A stretch of DNA of 64,000 nucleotides from Armatimonadetes bacterium 55-13 (GTDB lineage: Bacteria > Armatimonadota > Fimbriimonadia > Fimbriimonadales > Fimbriimonadaceae). The position numbers and the translations under genes were made by a program. This document shows positions 1 to 8,215 of this stretch, piece after piece. The stretch covers positions 283,964-347,963 of the forward strand of contig MKRX01000002.1 in assembly GCA_001898035.1 (NCBI GenBank). Reading direction: 5' to 3'. How positions within the stretch are numbered: the stretch's first letter is position 1; every line of letters begins with the position of its first letter. The notes under the pieces were generated by a model. That model was not told the origin of the DNA, did not search any database, and saw only the letters and a program-made list of their open reading frames with translations.

Positions 1-362
1 CCTCAGGGCTTTGCGCTCTTTGGTCGATGGCTTTGTTATTGGCGTCACCCTGAGGCATCTCGGCTTGAGTCATTCGGCTTTGGTGAAACGCTCTGTTTTA
101 GCCTCAGGGCTTGGCGCTCTTTGGTCAAAGGCTTTGTTATTGGCGTCACCCTGAGGCATCTAGGTTTGGGTTATTCGGCTTTGCTGATACGCTCTGTTTT
201 AGCCTCAGGGCTTTGCGCTCTTTGGTCGATGGCTTTGTTTTTGGCGTCACCCTGAGGCATCTAGGTTTGGGATATTCGGCTTTGTTGAAACGCTCTGTTT
301 AGCCTCCGAGCTTTGCGCTCTAAGGGCTGGATTTCGCCTTCGGCTTCATCCTGAGGCATCGG
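1..362. repeat. Tandem repeat of about 101 bp, three copies plus a diverged fourth
   Basis: Units begin at 1, 102, 203 and 303. Each opens with CCTCAGGG and carries CCCTGAGG about 40 bases later, so every unit holds an 8-bp inverted repeat able to fold as a hairpin. The fourth copy (from 303) is diverged and short. The window starts inside the array, so its true length is unknown. The array lies directly upstream of a RAYT transposase, which fits REP-type palindromes mobilised by that enzyme class. No convincing gene lies in the array; the short open frame here has a repetitive, low-complexity product. Confidence 0.8.
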
Positions 363-400
363 GGTTCTTGTTTCGTGATACATAAGTACATAATCTTGAA

Positions 401-925
401 GTGGTTCGGCAGCGGCATTGGGTGAATAGGGGCGGGGGTGGGGAGTGTGTGTTTATCACCGCCACCGTGCTTGATTTTGTGCATGCCTTTGCTCGGGAAG
501 AACCTCGGGATGCGTTGGTTTCGGTGATTAAAGGCGAGTGTCGCCGGACTGGTTCGAGACTCCATGCTTACGTGGTGATGCCTCACCACCTTCATATGGT
601 TCTGAATTTGCCAGAGAAGTTGGACCAGAGGAAGTTCATGGCAGGGTTCAAGCCGCGATCTTCGGCAAGGATCAAACCCTTGCTCACCCAAGACGAGCGG
701 GACGCGTTTTCTGAGCAGACCGGGCTCAACCGAAATACGTTTTGGCAGCGGTCTTTTCGCGGTTTAGTCATCGAGACTCCAGCGTTCTTTTGGCAGAAGG
801 TTAAGTACGTCCACGAGAATCCGAGAAGGGCGGGATATGTGGAGAATCCGGCGGAATACCGTTGGTCAAGTGCCCATGAGTGGGAAGCTGGTAGGTGGGA
901 CGAAGCGGAGGGGCTGTCTATCTAG
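401..925 (+). CDS. REP-associated tyrosine transposase (RAYT, Y1_Tnp family)
   Basis: The 174-residue product is close to the family's usual length. It has the metal-binding HxH motif in MPHHLHMV (around residue 60), and a C-terminal KYVHENPRRAGYVENP followed by YRWSS, the typical tail of IS200-like REP transposases, with the likely catalytic Tyr in KYVHENP. RAYTs are single-strand HUH-type nucleases acting on palindromic REP sequences in the chromosome. The start is GTG at 401 with no clear Shine-Dalgarno. Inverted-repeat-bearing repeats lie on both sides (1-362 and 1470-1826), which supports the assignment. The catalytic motifs look intact, so the gene may be active. Confidence 0.88.
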   Translation: MVRQRHWVNRGGGGECVFITATVLDFVHAFAREEPRDALVSVIKGECRRTGSRLHAYVVMPHHLHMVLNLPEKLDQRKFMAGFKPRSSARIKPLLTQDERDAFSEQTGLNRNTFWQRSFRGLVIETPAFFWQKVKYVHENPRRAGYVENPAEYRWSSAHEWEAGRWDEAEGLSI

Positions 926-971
926 ACGTTTCACCTTGCACCGAGAGTTTGAGGCGCAACGACGCGAACGA

Positions 972-1442
972 ATGCTGTTTTTGAACGGTCAAACCGGTGT
1001 GAAGATGGAGGAGAGGGTTCAGAAGCTGTGGGCGGAGATGGGGGATCTTGAGGAGGCTTTGATGCTCAAGGTGTCCTTTGGGAATCTGCTGAAAACAGTC
1101 ACGGTGACGGTGCTGCCTCGGGAGATGGCAGTGGAGAGTTTGAAGGGGGCGGCGGTGAAGGGGTTGCACTTTGAGCGGGTGCATCGGCTGGAGTTTCTTC
1201 ACCGAGGGGTCTCTTTGGCACTTACGGATTCGAACTGGAGTTGGGTGGAGTTCGCGGTGACTGAGCTGACGGCATCGGGCCATGGGTTCTTGATGCGGTT
1301 TCGTTGGGAAGGGGGTGGTCGGGTGCTGGAGATTGAGTGCGAGGACCTTTGGGTTTCGGATGAGATCTGGACCGAGGATGCCGATTTTCCGTTTCTGGAT
1401 AGCACCTATGTGACGGAAGAGGATTGGGCGGATTTCGTTTAG
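972..1442 (+). CDS. Hypothetical protein downstream of the RAYT gene
   Basis: A protein of about 156 residues that I do not recognise. It is acidic, with alternating hydrophobic segments and many Trp and Phe (VSFGNLLKTV, NWSWVEFAV, GFLMRFRWEGGG), suggesting a small beta-rich fold. The frame is open back to 837 inside the transposase gene, but ATG 972 (GAGGCG about 12 bases upstream) or ATG 1005 are more sensible starts. It lies between the transposase and the second repeat block and may be a passenger or an ordinary chromosomal gene. Reality of the gene is moderately supported by frame length and codon use. Confidence 0.5.
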   Translation: MLFLNGQTGVKMEERVQKLWAEMGDLEEALMLKVSFGNLLKTVTVTVLPREMAVESLKGAAVKGLHFERVHRLEFLHRGVSLALTDSNWSWVEFAVTELTASGHGFLMRFRWEGGGRVLEIECEDLWVSDEIWTEDADFPFLDSTYVTEEDWADFV

Positions 1443-1469
1443 GAGGTTCTGCAATGGCTCTACTTGGCT

Positions 1470-1826
1470 TTGCGGTGGCTCTGCTTGGCTTGGCGATGGC
1501 ATTGCATTGTGGCGACTTTTGTGCGCTCTAAATGTGGCATCCCCTCACCGGCGGAGGCATGGCGTTGGGCTACCGCTTTATGCCTCCGCCTCTTGAGGTG
1601 GAGGCTATCCGGGAGCGCTCGGTGGGATCGCCTCCACCGCGAGCGGCGGAGGCATGGCGTTTGTTCTGCATTGGGCTACCGCTGTTGTTGGTGGCACCCG
1701 GCGAAGGCAGGGAACCTTCGGCTAAACGACCTGCGGTCGTATTGGGGGCCTTGCGGTGGCTCTGCTTGGCTTGGCGACGGCTTTGCATTGTGGAGAGTTT
1801 TGTGCGCTCTAAATGTCGCTTCCCCT
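1470..1826. repeat. Repeat block with long inverted repeat downstream of RAYT
   Basis: A 76-base sequence occurs at 1470-1545 and again, slightly diverged, at 1751-1826. Between them an 11-bp perfect inverted repeat (GGCGGAGGCAT at 1550-1560, ATGCCTCCGCC at 1580-1590) can form a hairpin with a 19-base loop. The CGGCGGAGGCATGGCG half recurs from about 1644, followed by another GGGCTACCGCT. The words TGCGCTCT and GGCATC also occur in the upstream array. This 400-base gap has no convincing gene and resembles a BIME/REP cluster associated with the neighbouring transposase. Confidence 0.75.
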
Positions 1827-1847
1827 GAGCGGTGGCGGCATGGCTCA

Positions 1848-2585
1848 TTAGCGCTTGGTAGCGATCCACGCTGCCAGTTGGCGGGCTTCGGCGAGGAATT
1901 GGTCGTACCTCTTCTCTTTGAGGCGTCCTTTGGCGGTGAGGACGAGGTGGGGGCCGGCGAGGGAGAAGTCGTGGGTGAGGCCCTGGGTGATGGTAGTTTC
2001 TAGGTCGTTGGGGAGTTCGTTTTGGAGGAGGCCCCAAGCGTCGGCGTAGACGTAGAACGCCTTGTCGAGCGCAGGGTGGCCGGTGACGATATCGTCCTTG
2101 GGGAGGCCGTCGAGGAAGCCTCGGCGGCGGAAAGCAGTGTGGCCTTTGTTGGCATCGTATTCGAAGGCGATGGTGGTGTAGTGGTGTTCCTGGGTGTATT
2201 TGCCACTGCCGGTGAAGTAGTGCCACTCGAAGACTCGGGCGGGGAGATCGTCGATGGTTCCTTCCAAGATGTGCATGGCGGAGGCGCCGGCAAATTGGAA
2301 GAGACTGACATAGGGGTAGTTGGAGAGGGTCTGCGATCCGGCGTCCGATTCGGTCTTCATTAACCCCCGAGAGTTCTTGTCCTGATCGATCAGAACGAGG
2401 CCATGTTTGCGGCCCCAGGCTTCTCGACGCCTTCTCCGGCGGCGGTGGGTGGAGCGGCCGAGGACCACCATGACCAAGAGCAGGAGGAGGCCGCCAAAGA
2501 TGGCGATGCCCAAGAAGTAGGCCACCGCGGCCCAGTCTCCGTACTTGTGCATGACGTCGTCAGGCGACCACAGAGCCAACTCCAT
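1848..2585 (-). CDS. Hypothetical single-pass membrane protein
   Basis: About 245 residues. A strong transmembrane segment (AAVAYFLGIAIFGGLLLLLVMVV, roughly residues 19-41) is followed by an arginine-rich stretch (HRRRRRRR), giving an N-out, cytoplasmic-C topology by the positive-inside rule. The rest is a soluble domain with many aromatics and no motif I recognise; the layout recalls DUF3137-like proteins but that is only an impression. ATG 2585 is chosen because GAGGTG lies about 9 bases upstream; a TTG five codons earlier is less likely. No clear partner among neighbours. Confidence 0.7.
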   Translation of the reverse strand: MELALWSPDDVMHKYGDWAAVAYFLGIAIFGGLLLLLVMVVLGRSTHRRRRRRREAWGRKHGLVLIDQDKNSRGLMKTESDAGSQTLSNYPYVSLFQFAGASAMHILEGTIDDLPARVFEWHYFTGSGKYTQEHHYTTIAFEYDANKGHTAFRRRGFLDGLPKDDIVTGHPALDKAFYVYADAWGLLQNELPNDLETTITQGLTHDFSLAGPHLVLTAKGRLKEKRYDQFLAEARQLAAWIATKR

Positions 2586-2632
2586 TCCAAGACACCTCAA
2601 TACGAGTCTCGGAAGTATACAGGTTGTTGCGT

Positions 2633-2941
2633 TTAGCGGCCAACCCTTAGAAATTTACGCTCCAGCAACGCTGAAGCGACCACCCCCAGGAGCCCGGCAC
2701 AGGCGAGACATGCGGACGGCTCGGGATGACTCCAAACCAATGCGGCGGAGAAGACCCATGCGGACCACGCCAATAACCTAGCGACTTGAGCGAAATCTTG
2801 GTATTTGCGCGCTTTGTCGACGCGATTTCCCGCGCACCATTGGCGAGTGGGCCAGTCCGATGCTCGGAGATAGTCCCAGGCGACCGCGGCGAGGAATCCC
2901 GCGGACCAGATAAAACGAATCCACCAATCCATACGTGTCAT
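2633..2941 (-). CDS. Small multi-pass membrane protein, hypothetical
   Basis: About 102 residues with three hydrophobic segments (WWIRFIWSAGFLAAVAW, LLAWSAWVFSAALVW, ACAGLLGVVASALL), so an integral inner-membrane protein. Function unknown. The sequence before the start reads AAGGAGAC-ATG; the ribosome site is close to ATG 2941, and a second ATG at 2932 has the better spacing. The first gene of a possible pair with the short frame ending at 2956. Confidence 0.55.
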   Translation of the reverse strand: MTRMDWWIRFIWSAGFLAAVAWDYLRASDWPTRQWCAGNRVDKARKYQDFAQVARLLAWSAWVFSAALVWSHPEPSACLACAGLLGVVASALLERKFLRVGR

Positions 2942-2955
2942 GTCTCCTTCCTTGA

Positions 2956-3189
2956 CTAACCAGGTCCCTGTGGCCACCCCCGCAATGGGAACCGGTCAGA
3001 GAGGACCAAAAGAACGTCAAAGCGGTCTTCGGGATCGGTTCTGAATATCCGTTTAACGACACGGCGGACATTTTCAACCCCGTCCAGAATTTCATCGCCC
3101 ACGTCCGGCAATACCGCCGCGCAATATGAACCACCGCTTCGATAGAACCCCGGCTTGGCAGGGTCTGGAATCGACGTTTCAACCCGCAC
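2956..3189 (-). CDS. Small hypothetical protein
   Basis: A 77-residue frame starting at GTG 3189 with GAGGG six bases upstream, a good ribosome site. The product is acidic and Pro/Gly rich, with no domain I know. It ends 14 bases before the start of the small membrane protein at 2941, so both could be one transcript. Another frame overlaps the same DNA, so reality of this gene is uncertain. Confidence 0.35.
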   Translation of the reverse strand: MRVETSIPDPAKPGFYRSGGSYCAAVLPDVGDEILDGVENVRRVVKRIFRTDPEDRFDVLLVLSDRFPLRGWPQGPG

Positions 3190-3688
3190 GTCTGGCCCTC
3201 ACATTTGTTTAAGCGGGTGGGGGACGGCGAAGTTGACAGTTGGTTTTTTAAAAAGGTGTTAGGTGTTAGGTGTTAGGGTGCTTCGCACTAGGGACGAGGT
3301 GATAGGTATTAGGGTCGCTTCGCGACGAGGGGGTGGGTAGAGTTTGGGGATCTTATTGGAGGTCTTGGACCATGGAAAACTCTTACGAATACGAACTTCT
3401 TCACTTTGCCGACCTCGATAGCTTCTGCTTTTGAGGTGACGCGAAAGCGTCGCAAGGGTTATCCCTCGGAGACGAATGTTGGACGCGGCGTTCGGGTGGT
3501 GCGAGGGGAGAAGGTGCTTACGGAGAAACTTGGCCGGCGCGACCCATGTCCTTGCGGATCTGGGAGGCGTTTTTAGCCGGTGCTGCATGCTTTCGGGGCA
3601 GTTCGATGGGGCGCTTCGGAACGACTACATGCGGGAGTAGGCAGGCTCCCTGTTCTTTAGTAATTAGGGTTCCTAATGGGTTTATTGA
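3190..3688. other. Gene-poor gap with heptamer repeat and small hairpins
   Basis: No convincing gene in about 500 bases. It holds three AGGTGTT heptamers (3254-3274), small hairpins around CTTCGCAC and GTCGCTTCGCGAC (3280-3326), and a GACGC-GAAA-GCGTC tetraloop hairpin near 3440. A 6-bp hairpin ATTAGG/CCTAAT (3663-3677) lies 12 bases past the mcsB-like stop but has no T-run, so it is a weak terminator candidate. A similar GCGACGAGGG motif recurs near 28530. Confidence 0.6.
3254..3274. repeat. Heptanucleotide repeat AGGTGTT x3
   Basis: Three perfect tandem copies of AGGTGTT followed by AGGG. The same unit is found six times at 20355-20396 between flgC and fliE. See the findings for the third, related locus. 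Confidence 0.9.
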
Positions 3689-4711
3689 TTACGTTTGGAG
3701 GATCGACCGAACGTAGTCGGCCCTTAGGCGGCCGGCTTTTTCGTCGTCGTTGCTGGCGTGGAGTTCGAGGTGGGTGAGTTGGGCGTCGACTTCTCGGGGG
3801 TGCATGGCGAAGCCTTCGATTTCGGCGAGGGCGGCCCAGCGGGTCCAGGCGAAGACACGGAGGGCATCGGCGAGGGAAAGCGTGCGGGCGGAGATGGCGA
3901 AGTCTCGGACCTGAAGCGTTTTTTGGATCAATGTGGGGCGGGGAAGGGAGGTGCGGGCGAGGCGCTCTTCGCGCATGAGGTATTCGCACGCTCCGGTGAA
4001 TTCGGTTTTGCTGCCGCTGACGATGCTGACTTGGACGAACGCGCCGACGGCCCGGCTGCTTTCGCCGAAGAGCCCCCTCGCGACGATGCCTTGTTGGGCG
4101 AGGGCGCGGAGGACGGCAGGGAGTCGTTTGGTCTGGGCGAGGCCGATGAGGTGGCACATGGCGGAGAGGCGTTGACCTCGGCCCGCGTTGTAGGGGGAGG
4201 CGGCGAGGTAGCCGAAATCCGATGAGAAGGCGAACTCCATGTGCTCTCCCAGTTGGCGAACACAAGCACCAGACAGGGCTTGGGCGGTTTCGGCGGACCA
4301 TCCGGCGGTGAGAGCTTGGATGCGGAGATGGTCCTCCTCGTTCACCATGACGCTGAGAGAGCGGTGTTCATTGAGCATGAGCGCCCGACCGGGTTTGCTC
4401 CACTCGAAGTCGGGGGAGGCGAGGCGGCAGCCGACAAGGTATTCGCGCTCGGCGTTGGAGATGTGGCGGTGGATGGAGAAATCCAGGTTCGATTCACGCA
4501 CCGATCCGATGACCGTTTTGAGAATGAGTTGGAGCTCTTCCGAGTCGGCGATGTGAGGGAAGCGATGTTCGCGGAGGTTGCGAAGCAGTCGGGACCGGGT
4601 GCTGAGGACGACGTCCGCGTGCGGAGCGTCTCGATTCAGCCACGCGGGCTTGGGCATCGAGCGGAGCACGAGGCGTTTCCAGGCTTCCGCATCGCTCGCC
4701 GTCTGCGTCAT
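3689..4711 (-). CDS. mcsB: McsB-like protein arginine kinase (ATP:guanido phosphotransferase family)
   Basis: 340 residues, near the usual 350-360 of McsB. Family blocks are clear: VVLSTRSRLLRNLREHRFP (residues 34-52), VNEEDHLRIQ (123-132), FGYLAASPYNAGRG (166-179) and RGLFGESSRAVG (212-223). McsB phosphorylates protein arginines, marking proteins for ClpCP in Firmicutes. The block that normally carries the reactive Cys (xCPTN) reads ASPYN, so Cys is Ser. Arginine contacts and the NEEDH acid remain. No mcsA, ctsR or clpC is adjacent; instead it ends the fliM-flhB gene run, 7 bases after flhB. Activity is therefore uncertain although family membership is solid. Confidence 0.85.
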   Translation of the reverse strand: MTQTASDAEAWKRLVLRSMPKPAWLNRDAPHADVVLSTRSRLLRNLREHRFPHIADSEELQLILKTVIGSVRESNLDFSIHRHISNAEREYLVGCRLASPDFEWSKPGRALMLNEHRSLSVMVNEEDHLRIQALTAGWSAETAQALSGACVRQLGEHMEFAFSSDFGYLAASPYNAGRGQRLSAMCHLIGLAQTKRLPAVLRALAQQGIVARGLFGESSRAVGAFVQVSIVSGSKTEFTGACEYLMREERLARTSLPRPTLIQKTLQVRDFAISARTLSLADALRVFAWTRWAALAEIEGFAMHPREVDAQLTHLELHASNDDEKAGRLRADYVRSILQT

Positions 4712-4718
4712 ACGACGG

Positions 4719-5798
4719 CTATTTTACTGCTTTCATCTTCCGCATTCGCTTGAGGGTCTTGTAGACGTAGGCCAAGACTTCGGCGACCGGTTGGAAGAGT
4801 TCCTTGGGAACGGCGTCCCCGATCTCGCACTTCTTGTAGAGGGCGCGAGCGAGGGGAGGATTGGGAACCAGTGGAATCTTGTTCTCAGAAGCGAGTTCTC
4901 GAATCTTGGCGGCAAGAATATCGGCGCCCTTTGCCACCACGACGGGAGCGGCGTGTTTTTCTGGATCGTAGGCGATGGCGACGGCGTAGTGGGTCGGGTT
5001 CGTCACGACAACGTCGGCGGCTTTCATGGCCTGTTGCATGCTGGCGCGGCTGAGCTGGCGACGACGGCGGTGCTGAGCGGCCTTGAGTTCGGGAGACGTT
5101 TCCGAGTCCTTCATCTCTTGCTTCAGTTCTTCTTTGGTCATCTTGAGCTGCTTATCGACCTGTTTACGCTGGAAGAAATAGTCGAGCGCGGCAAGGACGA
5201 TCCAGCAAATGCCGACTTTGAGCGCGATGGATTTGAGCAAGAGGCCCACCGTTACCATTGCCATTTTGGGGGTTAGCCAAGACAGGCCCATGAGATTGCC
5301 CCAGTTCGAGGAGATGGCCGACCAGACGATGTATCCAAAGAGTCCGGCCTTGACAGCGGCTTTGGCGCCGTCAAAGAGGGCTCGAGAGGAAAACAGTCGC
5401 TTGAAACCTTCGAACGGGTTGATCTTGGCGAAGCTGGGCATGAGAGCCTCGCCACTGAGCACGAACCCGACTTGGGCGAAATTCGAGGCGACCCCGACGA
5501 CCATGATGGTGAAAACGAGGATGGCAAGACCAGGGAGCGATGGCTGGAGCGTTCGCCAAGCGAAGTTGCCCATGGTGCCGAAGCTCAGTTCGTGAGGAAG
5601 GTGCTCCAGGCTCGATCGCATTCCCGCGAGGAATCCGCCGCCCATGGTTCCTATGGCGCTAGGCATGACCATGATGGCGGCCATGAGCGCGAGCGAGCCG
5701 GTGAGGTCTACAGATTTGGCAACCGTGCCCTTCCGACGGGCGTCACGTTTACGCTTAGGTGTTGCCTCCTCTGTTCTTTCCTGACCACCTTCTGCCAT
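4719..5798 (-). CDS. flhB: Flagellar export gate protein FlhB
   Basis: 359 residues, typical length. The N-terminus carries the family's charged start (GGQERTEEATPKRKRDAR), then four membrane segments, then the cytoplasmic domain with the NPTH autocleavage site (about residue 270) that switches substrate specificity from rod/hook to filament export. The ATG abuts the fliR stop (TAA-ATG), implying translational coupling. It is an integral inner-membrane part of the flagellar type III export gate. flhA, often next, is absent; the mcsB-like gene follows instead. Confidence 0.97.
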   Translation of the reverse strand: MAEGGQERTEEATPKRKRDARRKGTVAKSVDLTGSLALMAAIMVMPSAIGTMGGGFLAGMRSSLEHLPHELSFGTMGNFAWRTLQPSLPGLAILVFTIMVVGVASNFAQVGFVLSGEALMPSFAKINPFEGFKRLFSSRALFDGAKAAVKAGLFGYIVWSAISSNWGNLMGLSWLTPKMAMVTVGLLLKSIALKVGICWIVLAALDYFFQRKQVDKQLKMTKEELKQEMKDSETSPELKAAQHRRRRQLSRASMQQAMKAADVVVTNPTHYAVAIAYDPEKHAAPVVVAKGADILAAKIRELASENKIPLVPNPPLARALYKKCEIGDAVPKELFQPVAEVLAYVYKTLKRMRKMKAVK

Positions 5799-6560
5799 TT
5801 ACATCCCCTTCAGGGTGCGGAGCAACCCTTCAAGTGCGACGCCCACGCCGGAATTGACGCCGGAAACGAGAGCGGGGAGGCCAACGCTGAGCGCGATGAG
5901 GCCGATTACGATCTTGGCGGGGAGGCCGATGACAACCACCTGCATTTGAGGAACCGCCTTGTTTACGATACCGAGAGCGGCATCGACAACCAGACTCACG
6001 CCGAGAACCGGCGCGGCCATTTGAAGGGAGAGGACACTGAGCGTCCCCATCAGTCCGACTAGGTTGTTCTTCATTTGCGGAAGGTGTTCCATGGTCATGC
6101 CGGGCATCGACCCGTAGCTATCCGCGAACGCTTTGAGCATCAGGTGGTGACCATTCACACTGAGGAAAATAACCACGGCCAGCATGAACTTAAACTGGGA
6201 GATAACCGTGCTGGAAACGCCGTTGATGGGGTTGAGCACTTGGCTCATGCTGAGACCCATCTGGGTGTCTACGAGGGTGCCCGCCATCTGGGCGGCCTGA
6301 AGAACAAAGCTCATGAATGTGCCAATCAGCAGACCCGCAAGCACCTCATGCGCAATGGCCATGACGAACAAATACATGTTCGCCGGAGGGGGACCTATGT
6401 TTGTTCCAAGTGCGGCGGTGAGCGCTCCGGCGATGGCTAGAGTCGTGAAGATCCGCACCATGATCGGCGTGTTTTGAGCCGAGAATACGGGCGATGAAAT
6501 GAACATGGCCGAGCACCGCACGAAGACGCAAAGGAATGAGTAGAGGAGGGTGGCGTCCAT
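5799..6560 (-). CDS. fliR: Flagellar export gate protein FliR
   Basis: 253 residues with about six hydrophobic segments and the family's conserved loop 'LNPINGVSSTVISQFKFM' (roughly residues 105-125). FliR forms the FliP5Q4R1 export channel with its neighbours. It precedes flhB with no gap. The gap to fliQ (64 bases) is filled by heptamer repeats at 6566-6605, the only large gap in this run. Confidence 0.97.
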   Translation of the reverse strand: MDATLLYSFLCVFVRCSAMFISSPVFSAQNTPIMVRIFTTLAIAGALTAALGTNIGPPPANMYLFVMAIAHEVLAGLLIGTFMSFVLQAAQMAGTLVDTQMGLSMSQVLNPINGVSSTVISQFKFMLAVVIFLSVNGHHLMLKAFADSYGSMPGMTMEHLPQMKNNLVGLMGTLSVLSLQMAAPVLGVSLVVDAALGIVNKAVPQMQVVVIGLPAKIVIGLIALSVGLPALVSGVNSGVGVALEGLLRTLKGM

Positions 6561-6565
6561 GTCTT

Positions 6566-6605
6566 CAGGGGTCAGGGGTCAGGGGTCAGTGGTCAGGGGT
6601 CAGGG
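6566..6605. repeat. Heptanucleotide repeat CAGGGGT, five copies plus partial, between fliQ and fliR
   Basis: Copies at 6566, 6573, 6580, 6587 (CAGTGGT variant) and 6594, then a partial. The array sits six bases before the fliR start codon on the fliR coding strand's 5' side, taking up the place where a ribosome site would be. On the coding (minus) strand it reads as repeated ACCCCTG, with no purine-rich Shine-Dalgarno. Confidence 0.9.
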
Positions 6606-6624
6606 TGCAGGGTGCCGAAATTGT

Positions 6625-6894
6625 CTAAGCGCCGAGCATGGAGGCTCTTTCGAAGCAGAGGTGCATGAACTGGACGAGAGTGGTTAGCATCCAGTTGCCC
6701 ATGAAGGCGAGGATGATGGCCACTCCAACGAGCTTGGGCACGAAGGTGAGCGTCATTTCTTGGACCTGGGTGACGGCTTGGAACACGCTGACCAGGAGGC
6801 CCAAAAAGAGGGTTACGGCGAGGATGGGAAGCGAGACCATGAGGGCGACTTCTACGCCCTGACGGCCCAAATCGAGAACGCTGCCCTGATTCAT
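6625..6894 (-). CDS. fliQ: Flagellar export gate protein FliQ
   Basis: 89 residues, the standard size, with two transmembrane helices (VALMVSLPILAVTLFLGLLVS and VGVAIILAFMGNWMLTTLVQF) and the conserved 'FQAVTQVQEMTLTFVPK' loop between them. It is part of the FliPQR channel. Its ATG follows the fliP stop directly (TAA-ATG), so translation is probably coupled. Confidence 0.97.
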   Translation of the reverse strand: MNQGSVLDLGRQGVEVALMVSLPILAVTLFLGLLVSVFQAVTQVQEMTLTFVPKLVGVAIILAFMGNWMLTTLVQFMHLCFERASMLGA

Positions 6895-7677
6895 TTAGCG
6901 ATACCCCTGGATGATGGCGGTGACGAGGGTCCCCCATCCATCAGCCAAGACGAAGACAAGGAGCTTGGCGGGAAGGGCGACGACAGTGGGAGGCATCATC
7001 ATCATGCCCATGCTCATGAGAGCGCTGGCGACAATGAGGTCGATGATGAGAAATGGGATGAAGATGTAAAAGCCGATGATGAAAGCCGTCTTCAGTTCGC
7101 TGATGATAAAGGCGGGAATGAGCGTGGTGAGATTGACATCCTTAGCTGACTTCGCGGTCTCGTGTCGCATGTTCATGAACAGCGTCAGGTCTTTCTCATA
7201 CGTGTTCTTGAGCATGAACTCTCGAATTGGCTCTTGGGCGAGTTCGATAGCTTGTTTCTGATCGATCTGGTGAGTTAATAGCGGTTGAAGCGCGCGATCA
7301 TTGATCTTCTGATAGGTTGGACCCATGATAAAGAAGGTCAAGAAGAGGCTAAGTCCGACAACCACCTGATTGGGCGGAATAGTGGGCGTGCCGATGGCCT
7401 GCCGGACAAAACTGAAGATGATCACGATACGCGTGAACGCGGTCGTGAGGATCATGATTGCCGGGGCAAGGCTCAGGATCGTGAGGAGGGCGAGAATCTG
7501 CAGGGACGTGCTGACCTCTTCACCCTTTTTAGGCGCGGCGCCTCCCATGTTCACGGAGATGTTTGGGATGGGCAGCGTGGCATTACCGGCTTGTTGCGCA
7601 AAGGCGGCCACGCCGAAGAGGCAGAGCGCGAGGATCAGGATGACGCGCAGGTTTCGACCTTGGGTAAGAAACTTCAT
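6895..7677 (-). CDS. fliP: Flagellar export gate protein FliP
   Basis: 260 residues. An N-terminal signal-peptide-like segment (LRVILILALCLFGVAAFA) is followed by a short periplasmic stretch and the FliP core with SLAPAIMILTTAFTRI and RQAIGTPTIPPNQV, then FIPFLIIDLIVASALMSMGM, the signature membrane region. It nucleates the export gate. The gene begins six bases after fliO and abuts fliQ. Confidence 0.98.
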   Translation of the reverse strand: MKFLTQGRNLRVILILALCLFGVAAFAQQAGNATLPIPNISVNMGGAAPKKGEEVSTSLQILALLTILSLAPAIMILTTAFTRIVIIFSFVRQAIGTPTIPPNQVVVGLSLFLTFFIMGPTYQKINDRALQPLLTHQIDQKQAIELAQEPIREFMLKNTYEKDLTLFMNMRHETAKSAKDVNLTTLIPAFIISELKTAFIIGFYIFIPFLIIDLIVASALMSMGMMMMPPTVVALPAKLLVFVLADGWGTLVTAIIQGYR

Positions 7678-7683
7678 TTTGGA

Positions 7684-8214
7684 TTAACCGGTCAGCCTGG
7701 AAAGTCGCTCAAGGGCGGTTTCGATGACGGCACTGTTGGCGGCAGCAACGGGAGCAGGCGCAGGATCAAGGGATTCGTCTACTTCGGGAAGCTCTTCGCC
7801 CGGGGCCATGTTGAACATGTCTTCGAAATCGGGCTCGGTTTTGACTTCTGGTTCGGTAACGTCGGCCAGGCAATTCACGCCTTGGGTCGAAACGCTGAGG
7901 AGCAGGGTCTTGCTGCGTGCGCGCACGATGTAGAGCGTGCCTCCAGCAAAGGTGGCGGACTCTTCAATTTTCAAGGAGCTGTTCACACCCGTGACCAGCT
8001 TCTTGTTCATCTTGCCCATCACTTTGGGGAGGACGAACTTGAGCAAGAGCATGACGATACCAAGGGCAAAAGCCATTTGGAGCATGGGCATCACTCCCAG
8101 GCCGCCTTGACCGGCGGGGGTGGTGACGGCATCTCCCTTGGTTCCTAGGACGCCGTCATCGGCCAGAGCGGCTCCGGCCAGGCACAATATGGTCAAAGAC
8201 GCGTGCGCGCGCAC
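7684..8214 (-). CDS. fliO: Flagellar protein FliO
   Basis: 176 residues. The frame is open far into fliN, but GTG 8214 is the likely start: GAGGT lies about 8 bases upstream and the product then begins with a signal peptide (RAHASLTILCLAGAALA). A transmembrane helix (LQMAFALGIVMLLLKFVLP) and a cytoplasmic SLKIEESATFAGGTLYIV domain follow, typical of FliO, which assists FliP assembly. The start lies within 5 bases of the fliN stop, so the two are probably translationally coupled. Confidence 0.9.
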   Translation of the reverse strand: MRAHASLTILCLAGAALADDGVLGTKGDAVTTPAGQGGLGVMPMLQMAFALGIVMLLLKFVLPKVMGKMNKKLVTGVNSSLKIEESATFAGGTLYIVRARSKTLLLSVSTQGVNCLADVTEPEVKTEPDFEDMFNMAPGEELPEVDESLDPAPAPVAAANSAVIETALERLSRLTG

Positions 8215-8215
8215 G

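Noticed and set aside
1-362. A CRISPR array
   Set aside because: The unit is about 101 bp with no conserved repeat separated by unique spacers, and the copies are near-identical throughout. No cas gene is in the window.
3259-3588. A 109-residue minus-strand gene in the gap after the mcsB-like gene
   Set aside because: It runs across the heptamer repeats and hairpins; no ribosome site and no recognisable product.
7285-8148. A 287-residue plus-strand gene opposite fliP/fliO
   Set aside because: It is the complement of well-supported flagellar genes, and the product is low-complexity and charged with no family match.
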